A DNA stretch of 64,000 nt from the NCBI RefSeq assembly GCF_035917235.1, contig NZ_CP108423.1, positions 6,043,501 to 6,107,500 on the forward strand. The letters are read 5' to 3'. Shown here piece by piece: positions 21,087 through 29,011 of the stretch. Source of the DNA: Streptomyces sp. NBC_01294. GTDB lineage: Bacteria > Actinomycetota > Actinomycetes > Streptomycetales > Streptomycetaceae. Positions within the stretch are counted from its first letter, which is position 1. Each line of letters begins with the position of its first letter. The position numbers were made by a program, and so were the translations under genes. The notes under the pieces are model-generated. The model was given only the letters and a program-made list of their open reading frames with translations. It was not told the DNA's origin and made no database searches.

Positions 21087-21164
21087 ATGAGCGGCGTCGA
21101 GGAGTTCCACACCGAGGTTCGGAACGGGCGGATCCTCGGCCTTCCCAAGGAGGTACGGGCGTGA
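21087..21164 (+). CDS. Possible 25-codon leader ORF upstream of ipdF
   Basis: ATG at 21087 opens a 25-codon frame beginning MSGVEEFHTE and ending LPKEVRA. Its TGA overlaps the ipdF GTG start in a GTGA arrangement. The ATG lies about 12 bp after a possible -10 (TAGGTT), so the transcript could be leaderless at this ORF. The AAGGAGGT that serves ipdF is inside its last codons. It could be a leader peptide, a gene remnant, or chance. Confidence 0.35.
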   Translation: MSGVEEFHTEVRNGRILGLPKEVRA

Positions 21165-21943
21165 AAACCCCCGACTATGTCCCCGGGCACGGACTGCTGA
21201 AGGACCGCACCGCCGTCATCACCGCCGCCGCCGGGGCCGGGATCGGCGGGGCCACCGCCCGCCGCTTCCTCGAGGAGGGCGCCCGCATCGTCATCGGCGA
21301 CGCCCACGCCCGCCGCCTGAAGGAGACCGAGGACGCGCTCGCCGCCGAGTTCGGGGCGGACCGCGTCACCTCCCTGCCCTGCGACGTCACCGACGAGGAC
21401 CAGGTGCGGGCCCTCTTCGCACACGCCGAGCAGACCCACGGCCGCCTCGACGTCGTCGTCAACAACGCCGGCCTCGGCGGCACCGCCGCCCTCGTCGACA
21501 TGACCGACGAACAGTGGGGCAAGGTCCTCGACGTCACCCTGAACGGCACCTTCCGCTGCACGCGCGCCGCACTTCGCTCCTTCAAGGCCGCCGGCACCGG
21601 CGGGGTCGTCGTCAACAACGCCTCCGTCATCGGCTGGCGCGCCCAGACCGGCCAGGCCCACTACGCCGCCGCCAAGGCCGGCGTGATGGCGCTGACCCGC
21701 TGCGCGGCCCTGGAGGCCGCCGAGTTCGGCGTACGGATCAACGCGGTCGCCCCGAGCCTGGCCATGCACCCGCACCTGGTGAAGGTCACCAGCGAGGAGC
21801 TGCTCGCCGAACTCACCGCCCGCGAGGCCTTCGGCCGGTACGCCGAGCCCTGGGAGGTCGCCAACGTCGTCGTCTTCCTGGCCAGCGGCTACTCGTCGTA
21901 CATGACGGGCGAGACCGTCTCGGTCAGCAGCCAGCACGCGTAG
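21161..21943 (+). CDS. ipdF: SDR dehydrogenase, IpdF-like (5-OH-HIP-CoA dehydrogenase)
   Basis: 260 aa classical SDR. Cofactor motif AAAGAGIGGATA near residue 20, DVVVNNAGL near 95, catalytic Ser in NNASVIG near 148 and YAAAK near 161. The GTG at 21161 follows a textbook AAGGAGGT. In mycobacteria and rhodococci the SDR between fadE30 and kstR2 is IpdF, which acts on the HIP intermediate of steroid breakdown. Size (262 aa in M. tuberculosis) and neighbours agree. The role is by synteny. Confidence 0.72.
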   Translation: MKTPDYVPGHGLLKDRTAVITAAAGAGIGGATARRFLEEGARIVIGDAHARRLKETEDALAAEFGADRVTSLPCDVTDEDQVRALFAHAEQTHGRLDVVVNNAGLGGTAALVDMTDEQWGKVLDVTLNGTFRCTRAALRSFKAAGTGGVVVNNASVIGWRAQTGQAHYAAAKAGVMALTRCAALEAAEFGVRINAVAPSLAMHPHLVKVTSEELLAELTAREAFGRYAEPWEVANVVVFLASGYSSYMTGETVSVSSQHA

Positions 21944-21958
21944 GCCGAGAATGGACGC

Positions 21959-22585
21959 GTGCCAACGAACAAGCCGACAGCCAAGAAGAAGCCGCAGGTG
22001 ACGGCTACGCCCGAACGGCGCCGCGAACTCCTCGACACCGCCGCCGAGGTCTTCGCCGCGCAGGGCTACAACGCCACCACCGTCCGCAAGATCGCCGACG
22101 CCGCCGGCATGCTCGCCGGCAGCCTCTACTACCACTTCGATTCCAAGGAATCGATGCTCGACGAGATCCTCTCCGCCTTCCTGACCGAACTGTGGGAGGG
22201 CTACGACACCGTCCTCGCCGCCGGTCTCGGCCCCCGGGAGACCATCGAGGCCCTCGTCACCGAGTCCTTCCGGGAGATCGACCGGCACCGCGCCGCCGTC
22301 GCGATCTACCAGAAGGAGTCCCGCACCCTCTCCGCGCAGCCCCGCTTCCACTACCTGTCCGACTCGCAGCAGAAGTTCGAGAAGGCCTGGCTGGGGACGC
22401 TCGAGCGGGGGGTCGCCGCCAAGGTCTTCCGCGCCGACCTCGACATCCGCCTCACCTACCGCTTCGTGCGCGACACGGTGTGGGTGGCGGCGTCCTGGTA
22501 CCGGCCGGGCGGACAGCACAGCCCCGAGGAGATCGCCCGCCAGTACCTGTCGATGGTGCTGGACGGGATCGCCCTACGCACCTGA
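21959..22585 (+). CDS. kstR2: TetR family repressor, KstR2-like
   Basis: 208 aa. The N-terminal TetR HTH spans about residues 17-62 (RRELLDTAAEVFAAQGYNAT, TVRKIADAAGMLAGSLYYHF, DSKESML). The C-terminal ligand domain is all-helical and ends YLSMVLDGIAL. KstR2 of M. tuberculosis (~200 aa) represses the HIP genes and is released by HIP-CoA. Position between the ipdF-like SDR and the fadA6-like thiolase matches. The two palindromes at 21055 and 30643 are its likely targets. The start is a GTG 15 bp after the SDR stop. Confidence 0.78.
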   Translation: MPTNKPTAKKKPQVTATPERRRELLDTAAEVFAAQGYNATTVRKIADAAGMLAGSLYYHFDSKESMLDEILSAFLTELWEGYDTVLAAGLGPRETIEALVTESFREIDRHRAAVAIYQKESRTLSAQPRFHYLSDSQQKFEKAWLGTLERGVAAKVFRADLDIRLTYRFVRDTVWVAASWYRPGGQHSPEEIARQYLSMVLDGIALRT

Positions 22586-22612
22586 CCCGATGACCCGATC
22601 AGAGGAGTCCCG

Positions 22613-23770
22613 ATGCCCGAGGCCTACATAGTCGAAGCCGTACGCACCCCGGTGGGGCGCAGGAACGGCGGCCTGTCCGCCGTCCACCCGGCCGACCTGG
22701 GGGCACACGTCCTGAAGGCGCTCGTCGAGCGGTCCGGGGTGGACCCGGCCGCCGTGGAGGACGTGGTGTTCGGCTGCCTCGACACCGTGGGGCCGCAGGC
22801 CGGGGACATCGCGCGCACGGCGTGGCTGGCGGCGGGCCTGCCGGAGGAGGTGCCGGGCGTCACCGTCGACCGCCAGTGCGGCTCCTCGCAGCAGGCGGTG
22901 CACTTCGCGGCGCAGGGCGTCCTCTCCGGCACCCAGGACCTGGTGGTCGCGGGCGGCACCCAGAACATGTCGATGATCCCGATCGCCTTCGCCTCGCGGC
23001 AGGCGGCGGAGCCGCTGGGCCTCACCGAGGGCCCGTACGCGGGATCGGCCGGCTGGCGGGCCCGGTACGGCGACGCCCCGGTCAACCAGTTCCACGGCGC
23101 CCAGCTGATCGCGCAGAAGTGGGGCATCACCCGACGGGACATGGAGGAGTTCGCGCTGCGCTCCCACCGGCGGGCGCTGCGCGCGATCGACGAGGGCCGC
23201 TTCGACCGCGAGACGGTGGCGTACGGGGACGTGACAGTGGACGAGGGCCCGCGCCGGGACACGTCACTGGAGAAGATGGCGACGCTGAAGCCGGTGGTCG
23301 AGGGCGGCACCATCACGGCGGCGGTCTCCTCCCAGGTCTCGGACGGCGCGGCGGCGATGCTGATCGCCTCCGAGCGGGCCGTACGCGAACACGGCCTGCG
23401 GCCGCGGGCCCGCATCCACCACCTCTCGGTGCGGGGCGAGGACCCGATCCGCATGCTGTCCGCGCCGATCCCGGCGACGGCGTACGCGCTGAAGAAGACC
23501 GGCATGTCCCTGGCCGACATCGACCTGGTGGAGATCAACGAGGCCTTCGCCCCGGTGGTGCTGGCCTGGCTCAAGGAGACCGGAGCCGATCCCGAGCGGG
23601 TCAACGTCAACGGCGGCGCGATCGCCCTGGGCCACCCGCTGGGCGCGACGGGGGTCAAGCTGATGACCACCCTGCTCCACGAGCTGGAACGCACGGGGGG
23701 CCGCTTCGGCCTCCAGACGATGTGCGAGGGCGGCGGCCAGGCCAACGTGACGATCATCGAACGGCTGTAG
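22613..23770 (+). CDS. fadA6: Acetyl-CoA acetyltransferase, FadA6-like thiolase
   Basis: 385 aa thiolase. Acyl-accepting Cys89 (DRQCGSSQQ), substrate loop INEAFAP, His in GGAIALGHPLGATG near 345 and second Cys in TMCEGGGQAN near 375. FadA6 of M. tuberculosis (386 aa) lies directly after kstR2 and cleaves the last 3-ketoacyl-CoA of the HIP pathway. RBS AGAGGAG precedes the ATG. It is the last gene of the block; a hairpin follows 26 bp after the stop. Confidence 0.85.
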   Translation: MPEAYIVEAVRTPVGRRNGGLSAVHPADLGAHVLKALVERSGVDPAAVEDVVFGCLDTVGPQAGDIARTAWLAAGLPEEVPGVTVDRQCGSSQQAVHFAAQGVLSGTQDLVVAGGTQNMSMIPIAFASRQAAEPLGLTEGPYAGSAGWRARYGDAPVNQFHGAQLIAQKWGITRRDMEEFALRSHRRALRAIDEGRFDRETVAYGDVTVDEGPRRDTSLEKMATLKPVVEGGTITAAVSSQVSDGAAAMLIASERAVREHGLRPRARIHHLSVRGEDPIRMLSAPIPATAYALKKTGMSLADIDLVEINEAFAPVVLAWLKETGADPERVNVNGGAIALGHPLGATGVKLMTTLLHELERTGGRFGLQTMCEGGGQANVTIIERL

Positions 23771-23796
23771 CCCGGAGCCCCTTGCCCGCGCCCGCC

Positions 23797-23818
23797 CGGC
23801 CCCCGAGTACGGGGGCCG
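23797..23818 (+). terminator. Hairpin after fadA6
   Basis: Perfect 9-bp stem CGGCCCCCG / CGGGGGCCG with an AGTA loop. Confidence 0.6.
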
Positions 23819-23944
23819 CAGTGCGGGGCGGGAGCGCCGGGCCGGAGCGCGGGGGCCGGACCCGCCGAGGGGTGCTCGGCAGGGGGCCGATTGCGGGAAG
23901 GGTGCAGGTCACATCCCTGTGGCGCCACACCCGCCGCGAGATGT

Positions 23945-24079
23945 GCTAGCTTAGAGCTCGTTGCAGTTGTGGTACCCATGAACTTTATGTGCGCCTGACG
24001 GGAATGATCCTCAGGCGCTTTTATTGTTTTGCCGGAATCTCCGGATGGGGCCCTTTGCCGCCTATTCAGGAGATTCAAA
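23945..24079 (+). promoter_or_regulatory. Cold-shock gene leader with terminator-like hairpin
   Basis: The AT-rich stretch before csp contains GCGCCTGA (23991-23998) and TCAGGCGC (24011-24018), a perfect 8-bp stem with a 12-nt loop. It is followed at once by TTTTATTGTTTT. This has the form of an intrinsic terminator, which is rare in this GC-rich genome. It sits 50 bp before the csp ribosome binding site, so it could be an attenuator or a temperature-sensing leader. A promoter around 23940-23965 (TAGCTT) is possible. Confidence 0.55.
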
Positions 24080-24286
24080 ATGGCACTTGGCACCGTGAAG
24101 TGGTTCAACTCGGAAAAGGGCTTCGGCTTCATCGAGCAGGACGGTGGCGGCCCGGACGTCTTCGCCCACTACTCGAACATCGCCACCCAGGGCTTCCGTG
24201 AGCTCCAGGAGGGCCAGCGCGTGTCCTTCGACGTCACCCAGGGCCAGAAGGGCCCCCAGGCGGAGAACATCCTCCCCGCCAACTAA
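24080..24286 (+). CDS. Cold-shock protein
   Basis: 68 aa, a single cold-shock domain. RNP1 KGFGFIEQ (residues 13-20) and RNP2 VFAHYSNI (27-34) are intact. The start is preceded by AGGAGA. It binds single-stranded nucleic acid and is expected to act as an RNA chaperone. A long AT-rich leader and a strong terminator flank it, typical of highly expressed csp genes. A DEAD-box helicase follows, also a common cold-induced RNA remodelling gene. Confidence 0.97.
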   Translation: MALGTVKWFNSEKGFGFIEQDGGGPDVFAHYSNIATQGFRELQEGQRVSFDVTQGQKGPQAENILPAN

Positions 24287-24298
24287 GTACGTCAGCTT

Positions 24299-24333
24299 GC
24301 CGGGGTCCGCACCGTGAAGGTGCGGGCCCCGGC
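24299..24333 (+). terminator. Terminator after csp
   Basis: A 15-bp stem (GCCGGGGTCCGCACC / GGTGCGGGCCCCGGC, one G-T pair) with a GTGAA loop, followed by TTGTCTGCTGTTT. Confidence 0.85.
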
Positions 24334-24388
24334 TTGTCTGCTGTTTCGACCTTTGTTTTACCTGCCGGTTTCAGGAGGGCATTTCCGC

Positions 24389-26083
24389 ATGACCAGCTCC
24401 AGCTCCGCACGACCCAGCCGCCGCCCCACCCGGGGCCGAGGTGCGGCCCAGGGACGTCCGAAGGCTGGCGCGGGACGGCAGAAGTCCGCCCCCGTGGCCA
24501 GGCCCCAAGAATTCACCATGCCCGAGCCGATCGCCCCGGCCCTCCCGCCGGTGTCCGCGTTCGAGGACATGGACATGCCCGAGGCGCTGCTGAAGACCCT
24601 CGCCGCCCAGGGCGTCACCGAGCCGTTCCCGATCCAGGCCGCGACGCTGCCGAACTCGCTCGCCGGCCGTGACCTGCTCGGCCGCGGCCGTACCGGCTCC
24701 GGCAAGACGCTGGCCTTCGGCCTGGCGCTGCTGGCCCGTACCGCCGGCCGCCGCGCGCAGCCGAAGCAGCCGCTCGCCCTGGTCCTCGTACCGACGCGCG
24801 AGCTCGCGCAGCAGGTCACCGACGCCCTGTCCCCGTACGCCACGGCCGTCAACCTGCGCATCGCGACCGTCGTCGGCGGCATGTCGATCAACCGGCAGTC
24901 GGGCGCCCTGCGCCGCGGCTCCGAGGTGCTCGTCGCCACCCCCGGCCGTCTGAAGGACCTCATCGACCGCGGTGACGCGGACCTCTCGCAGGTCTCGATC
25001 ACCGTCCTCGACGAGGCCGACCAGATGACCGACATGGGCTTCATGCCGCAGGTCACGGCGCTGCTCAAGCAGGTCGAGTCCGGCGGCCAGCGCATGCTGT
25101 TCTCCGCGACGCTCGACAAGAACATCGACAAGCTCGTCAAGATGTTCCTGACCGACCCGGTCGGCCACTCCGTCGACCCGTCGGCCGGTGCGGTCACCAC
25201 CATGGAGCACCACGTCCTGTACGTCATGGACGAGACCGACAAGAAGGCCGTGGCGACGCGTATAGCCGCTCGCGACGGCCGGGTGATCATGTTCGTGGAC
25301 ACCAAGCGCGGCGTGGACCGCATGGTCAAGAAGCTCCTGGCGGACGGCGTGCGCGCCTCCGGCCTGCACGGCGGCCGCTCGCAGCCGCAGCGCAACCGCA
25401 CCCTGGACTGGTTCAAGACGGGCGAGGTCACCGCGCTGGTGGCGACGAACGTCGCCGCGCGCGGCATCCACATCGACGACCTCGACCTCGTCGTCAACGT
25501 GGACCCGCCCGCCGACCACAAGGACTACCTGCACCGCGGCGGCCGTACCGCCCGCGCCGGCGAGTCCGGCAGCGTGGTCACCCTGGTGCTGCCCGACCAG
25601 AAGCGGGACATGACCCGGCTGATGTCGGACGCCGGGATCTCCCCGCGCACCGCGCAGATCAAGTCCTCCGACGAGGAGCTGTCCCGGCTGACCGGCGCCA
25701 AGGAGCCCTCGGGCATCCCGGTGGTGCTGGACGTGCCGCAGCCGACCGCGCCGAAGCCCCGCAACGGGTCCGGCTCGGGTTCCGGTTCGGGCTCCGGCGC
25801 GCGCCGCCGCTCGGGCGGAGGCCCGCGTACCGGTTCGGCCACGGGCGGCGCCCCGGCGGCCGGCGGCCGCGGCCGCCGTTCCGGTGGCGGCGCCACCGGC
25901 CAGGCCCCGGCGGCCTCCGGGTCGGGCCAGGCCCGTCGCGGTGGCCAGGGCAGCGGCGCCGGGGCCACCGGCTCCGGCGAGCGCGGCCGGCGTACCGGTG
26001 GCGGCGCCACCGGTGGTGCGGCCGCGGCCTCCGCGCGCAGCCGGGTCGGCTCCGCGGGGCAGGGCCGCCGCCGCGCGGTCTGA
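24389..26083 (+). CDS. DEAD-box ATP-dependent RNA helicase
   Basis: 564 aa. Motifs in order: Q motif (PFPIQAATLP), I (RTGSGKT), Ia (PTRELAQQ), Ib (TPGRL), II as VLDEADQM (DEAD), III (FSATL), V (ATNVAARGIHI) and VI (HRGGRTARAG). The last ~110 residues are a Gly/Ser/Arg-rich basic tail with GSGSGSG and RRSGGG repeats, likely an RNA-binding extension. Start ATG follows CAGGAGGG. The leader shares TTGTTTT and GCCGG elements with the csp leader. It is probably cold-induced; this is inferred. Confidence 0.96.
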   Translation: MTSSSSARPSRRPTRGRGAAQGRPKAGAGRQKSAPVARPQEFTMPEPIAPALPPVSAFEDMDMPEALLKTLAAQGVTEPFPIQAATLPNSLAGRDLLGRGRTGSGKTLAFGLALLARTAGRRAQPKQPLALVLVPTRELAQQVTDALSPYATAVNLRIATVVGGMSINRQSGALRRGSEVLVATPGRLKDLIDRGDADLSQVSITVLDEADQMTDMGFMPQVTALLKQVESGGQRMLFSATLDKNIDKLVKMFLTDPVGHSVDPSAGAVTTMEHHVLYVMDETDKKAVATRIAARDGRVIMFVDTKRGVDRMVKKLLADGVRASGLHGGRSQPQRNRTLDWFKTGEVTALVATNVAARGIHIDDLDLVVNVDPPADHKDYLHRGGRTARAGESGSVVTLVLPDQKRDMTRLMSDAGISPRTAQIKSSDEELSRLTGAKEPSGIPVVLDVPQPTAPKPRNGSGSGSGSGSGARRRSGGGPRTGSATGGAPAAGGRGRRSGGGATGQAPAASGSGQARRGGQGSGAGATGSGERGRRTGGGATGGAAAASARSRVGSAGQGRRRAV

Positions 26084-26157
26084 CCCGGGAGGGCGACGCG
26101 GGACGTACCACCACGACACGTGACGCGTCAGGCATGACGCGTCACGCATGACGTACG

Positions 26158-26196
26158 ACGACGCCGGGCAGTGCTTCGCGCACTGCCCGGCGTCGT
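26158..26196. terminator. Bidirectional terminator between helicase and phosphatase
   Basis: A perfect 17-bp stem, ACGACGCCGGGCAGTGC and its complement, with a TTCGC loop, lies between convergent genes. Just upstream, TGACGCGTCA occurs twice in close succession (26121-26145). Confidence 0.85.
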
Positions 26197-26211
26197 GCTG
26201 TCCGCCGGGCG

Positions 26212-27147
26212 TCAGCGGACCATCTTGTCCTGCAGCTTCGCCAGCGTCCGCAGGTCCAGGCCGAGGCCCTGTGTCAGGTAGCCGTAGAAGCTGCCGTAGT
26301 CGGCCTCCATCTGCGCCGTCGCCGCGTCCAGGTAGTCCTGGCGGACCTCCTGCAGCGGGATCAGCAGGTCGGGGTTCTGCATGCGGCCCGACTGCTTGAG
26401 GCCCGCCCGCAGCCGGGCGTCGTAGGCGGCGCGGAAGGTGTTCGACGCCAGGTAGTCGCCCTCGGCGGTCTCCTCGGGGACGGCCAGGGCGCGCAGCAGT
26501 ACGTAGCTCATCCAGCCGGTGCGGTCCTTGCCGGACGTGCAGTGGTACAGGACCGGGCCCTGCCGGCCGTTCGCGATCTCCCGCAGGGTCGCCGCGAACT
26601 GCGCCCGGTTCTCGGGGCTGCTCACGAAGGTGCGGTAGATGTCGCGCATGTAGGCCTCGGCGCGGCCGCCGCCGAGCATCTGCTCCTGCGTGACGGGGTC
26701 GCCGCTGGAGATCGCGCCGACGAGGGTCCCGTACAGGCCGAGGTCGCTGACCGGGCGCGCGGTGGGGGAGAGTCCGGTGGGCAGCCGGTCGGCGCCGTCG
26801 TACTGGAGCTCCATCGGGATGCGGAAATCGACGACCTTCGTGAGGCCGAGACCGGAGACGGTGGTGACGTCGGCGTCGGTCAGCTTGCTCAGTGCGTCGG
26901 AGCGGTAGACGAGTCCCTGGCGGACCTTGCCGCCGGTCCAGGTGCGGTAGCCGCCGATGTCGCGGACGTTGACGGCGCCCTGGAGGGGGATCTGGCGAAT
27001 CGTTTCATCTTGCTGTTGGTGCTGGTGGTGCCGGGCACTGACCCCGGCGCCGGGTGCCGCCGCCGCGTACGCGGAGGCGGGCAGGGTCCCGATGGCGAGT
27101 GCGGCGGCGACCGCCGCCGTCGCCAGGCGGATTCGGGCACGGCTCAT
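26212..27147 (-). CDS. Secreted tyrosine phosphatase (PtpB/DSP-like)
   Basis: 311 aa. A Sec signal peptide covers about residues 1-29 (hydrophobic core, cut after SAYA). The phosphatase loop is HCTSGKDRTG near residue 205, matching HCxxGKxR, the form in MPtpB-type enzymes that can act on phosphotyrosine and phosphoinositides. VNVRDIGGYRT near 60 is the family's N-terminal motif. It lies between the DEAD-box gene (convergent) and ipdC (same strand, 27 bp upstream), so it may be read through from the ipd operon. Confidence 0.9.
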   Translation of the reverse strand: MSRARIRLATAAVAAALAIGTLPASAYAAAAPGAGVSARHHQHQQQDETIRQIPLQGAVNVRDIGGYRTWTGGKVRQGLVYRSDALSKLTDADVTTVSGLGLTKVVDFRIPMELQYDGADRLPTGLSPTARPVSDLGLYGTLVGAISSGDPVTQEQMLGGGRAEAYMRDIYRTFVSSPENRAQFAATLREIANGRQGPVLYHCTSGKDRTGWMSYVLLRALAVPEETAEGDYLASNTFRAAYDARLRAGLKQSGRMQNPDLLIPLQEVRQDYLDAATAQMEADYGSFYGYLTQGLGLDLRTLAKLQDKMVR

Positions 27148-27174
27148 GGCAACTCCTGTGACGGAGAAGGGGGA

Positions 27175-28266
27175 TCACCCTGGTGGTGGCAGGGTGCGGA
27201 GCGAGTGCTGCCCGTTCGACTCATGCAGACGGTCCAGCACGGTGTGTGCCTCGGCCATGACGCGGGAGACGAGCTCCGCACAGGACGGGAGATCATCGAT
27301 CACCCCCGCGACCTGGCCCGATGCCATGACGCCGAGGTCCGTACGGCCCTCGACCATGGACGCCTTGAGGAGCATGGGGGTGTTCGCGGCGAGCAGGACC
27401 TGGCTCCAGGACAGGTCCTTGCCGTGTTTCATCGCGAGGCCGTCGCGGACCATCTGCGGCCAGCTCAGACCGGACAGCTTCCGGAAGCCGGCCGCGTGCC
27501 GGACCGCCCGGGCCAGCGCCCGGGTGCGGCCCGCCCGCTCCAGGGAGTCGACCAGCGCGGTGCGCAGCATCCGGTGCGGCAGGCCGTCGACGGCCGTGGT
27601 GACGGTGACGTCCTTGACCGTGGCCCGCAGGTACCGGGCCTTCACGGCGTCCGGGACGGTGGAGTCCGAGGTCAGCAGGAAACGGGTGCCCATGGCGATG
27701 CCCGCCGCCCCGTACGACAGGGCCGCGACCAGGCCGCGCCCGTCGCAGAAGCCGCCCGCCGCGACCACCGGGATGTCCACGGCGTCCACGACCTGCGGCA
27801 GCAGCACCGTCGTGGCCACGTCCCCGGTGTGGCCGCCGCCCTCGCCGCCCTGCACGATCACCGCGTCGGCGCCCCAGGCGGCCACCTTCTCGGCGTGCCG
27901 CCGGGCCCCGATCGACGGAACGACGACCACGCCCGCGTCCTTGAGCCGCCCGATCAGCTCCTTGGAGGGCGCGAGGGCGAACGAGGCGACCCGCACCCCC
28001 TCGTCGATGATCAACTGGGCGCGCTCGGCCGCGTCCCCGGCGTCCGCGCGCAGATTGACCCCGAAGGGGGTCCCGTCCGGGACGCGGGACTTGACCTCGC
28101 GGACCGCCGCCCGCAGCTGGTCCACGGTCATCGTCGCCGAGGCGAGGATCCCCAGGGCCCCCGCGTTGGCGGCGCCCGACACCAGGCGGGGGCCGGCGAC
28201 CCAGCCCATGCCCGTCTGCACGATGGGGTGCTCGACCCCGACCAGCTCGGTGAATGCCGTCCGCAT
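27175..28266 (-). CDS. ipdC: Nitronate monooxygenase-family flavoprotein, IpdC-like
   Basis: 363 aa TIM-barrel flavoprotein of the 2-nitropropane dioxygenase family. HPIVQTGMGWVAGP at the N-terminus, VIVQGGEGGGHTG near 140-152, VAAGGFCDG near 170 and GAAGIAMGTRFL near 187 form the FMN site. In M. tuberculosis the homologue Rv3553 (355 aa) is the last gene of the echA20-ipdA-ipdB-ipdC order and oxidises a hydroxylated HIP-CoA ring. Exactly that order is seen here, four bases after ipdB. Without this context it would be called only a nitronate monooxygenase. Confidence 0.78.
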   Translation of the reverse strand: MRTAFTELVGVEHPIVQTGMGWVAGPRLVSGAANAGALGILASATMTVDQLRAAVREVKSRVPDGTPFGVNLRADAGDAAERAQLIIDEGVRVASFALAPSKELIGRLKDAGVVVVPSIGARRHAEKVAAWGADAVIVQGGEGGGHTGDVATTVLLPQVVDAVDIPVVAAGGFCDGRGLVAALSYGAAGIAMGTRFLLTSDSTVPDAVKARYLRATVKDVTVTTAVDGLPHRMLRTALVDSLERAGRTRALARAVRHAAGFRKLSGLSWPQMVRDGLAMKHGKDLSWSQVLLAANTPMLLKASMVEGRTDLGVMASGQVAGVIDDLPSCAELVSRVMAEAHTVLDRLHESNGQHSLRTLPPPG

Positions 28267-28270
28267 CGGA

Positions 28271-29011
28271 TCAGCCCCGTACTTCCCGGTCGCGCAGACC
28301 CTTGGGATCGATCACCTCGCGGATCAGCCGCAGCTCGTGCTCGGTCGGCTCCCGCGTGCAGGGGACCTCACCCTCACCGGAGAGCGCCAGCTCGAAGCCG
28401 GTGGCCGCCCGGACCTGGTCGGTGGTGACCCCGGGGTGGACGGAGGCCAGGCGCATCGAGTGGCCGGGCCCGGCGAAGTCGAAGACGCCGAGGTCGCTGA
28501 CGACGCGGGGCAGGCGGTGGTAGCGGGTCACCCCGGCCGCCTCGGCGCGGTCGTAGCCGACGCCGCTGACCATGTCGACGCGTTCGACGAAGACCCGCGG
28601 GGAGTGCTTGGGGACCCAGTAGCTCACCGGGTTGTTCAGGGTGTTGACGGGCGCGCCCCGCACCCCGAGGAGCTGGCGGGCCGGCCGCTCCCAGTCGCCG
28701 ATGCAGGAGATGTTCTGGTTGCCGTACCGGTCGATCTGGCTGGCGCCCATCATCACGTGCCGGCGGCCGCCGGTGACCATCGTCAGGTGGCGCCGGTACG
28801 GGAGCCAGCCCTCGGCCGTGCCGTCGAGTCCGACGAGCATGGCCTCGCCGTCGGTCAGGAGCAGGTCGGGGGAGAAGGTCCGCTTCGCGAGCCGGGCCCC
28901 GAAGGAGGGGATCAGGCCCATCGGGCTGGCGAGCACCTCGCCGTTGTCGCGCCAGGCCTCGGCGCAGGCGATCACACAGTATTCGGCGCGGGTGACGGTC
29001 GCGGTGCTCAC
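28271..29011 (-). CDS. ipdB: CoA-transferase family beta subunit, IpdB-like ring hydrolase
   Basis: 246 aa. It has the family I CoA-transferase fold (ASPMGLIPSFGARLAKRTFS, MMGASQIDRYGNQN). In the steroid pathway IpdAB does not transfer CoA but hydrolyses the last carbon ring of COCHEA-CoA. The GTG start overlaps the ipdA stop (GTGA), implying stoichiometric production with IpdA. Homologue Rv3552 has about 250 aa. Confidence 0.8.
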   Translation of the reverse strand: MSTATVTRAEYCVIACAEAWRDNGEVLASPMGLIPSFGARLAKRTFSPDLLLTDGEAMLVGLDGTAEGWLPYRRHLTMVTGGRRHVMMGASQIDRYGNQNISCIGDWERPARQLLGVRGAPVNTLNNPVSYWVPKHSPRVFVERVDMVSGVGYDRAEAAGVTRYHRLPRVVSDLGVFDFAGPGHSMRLASVHPGVTTDQVRAATGFELALSGEGEVPCTREPTEHELRLIREVIDPKGLRDREVRG

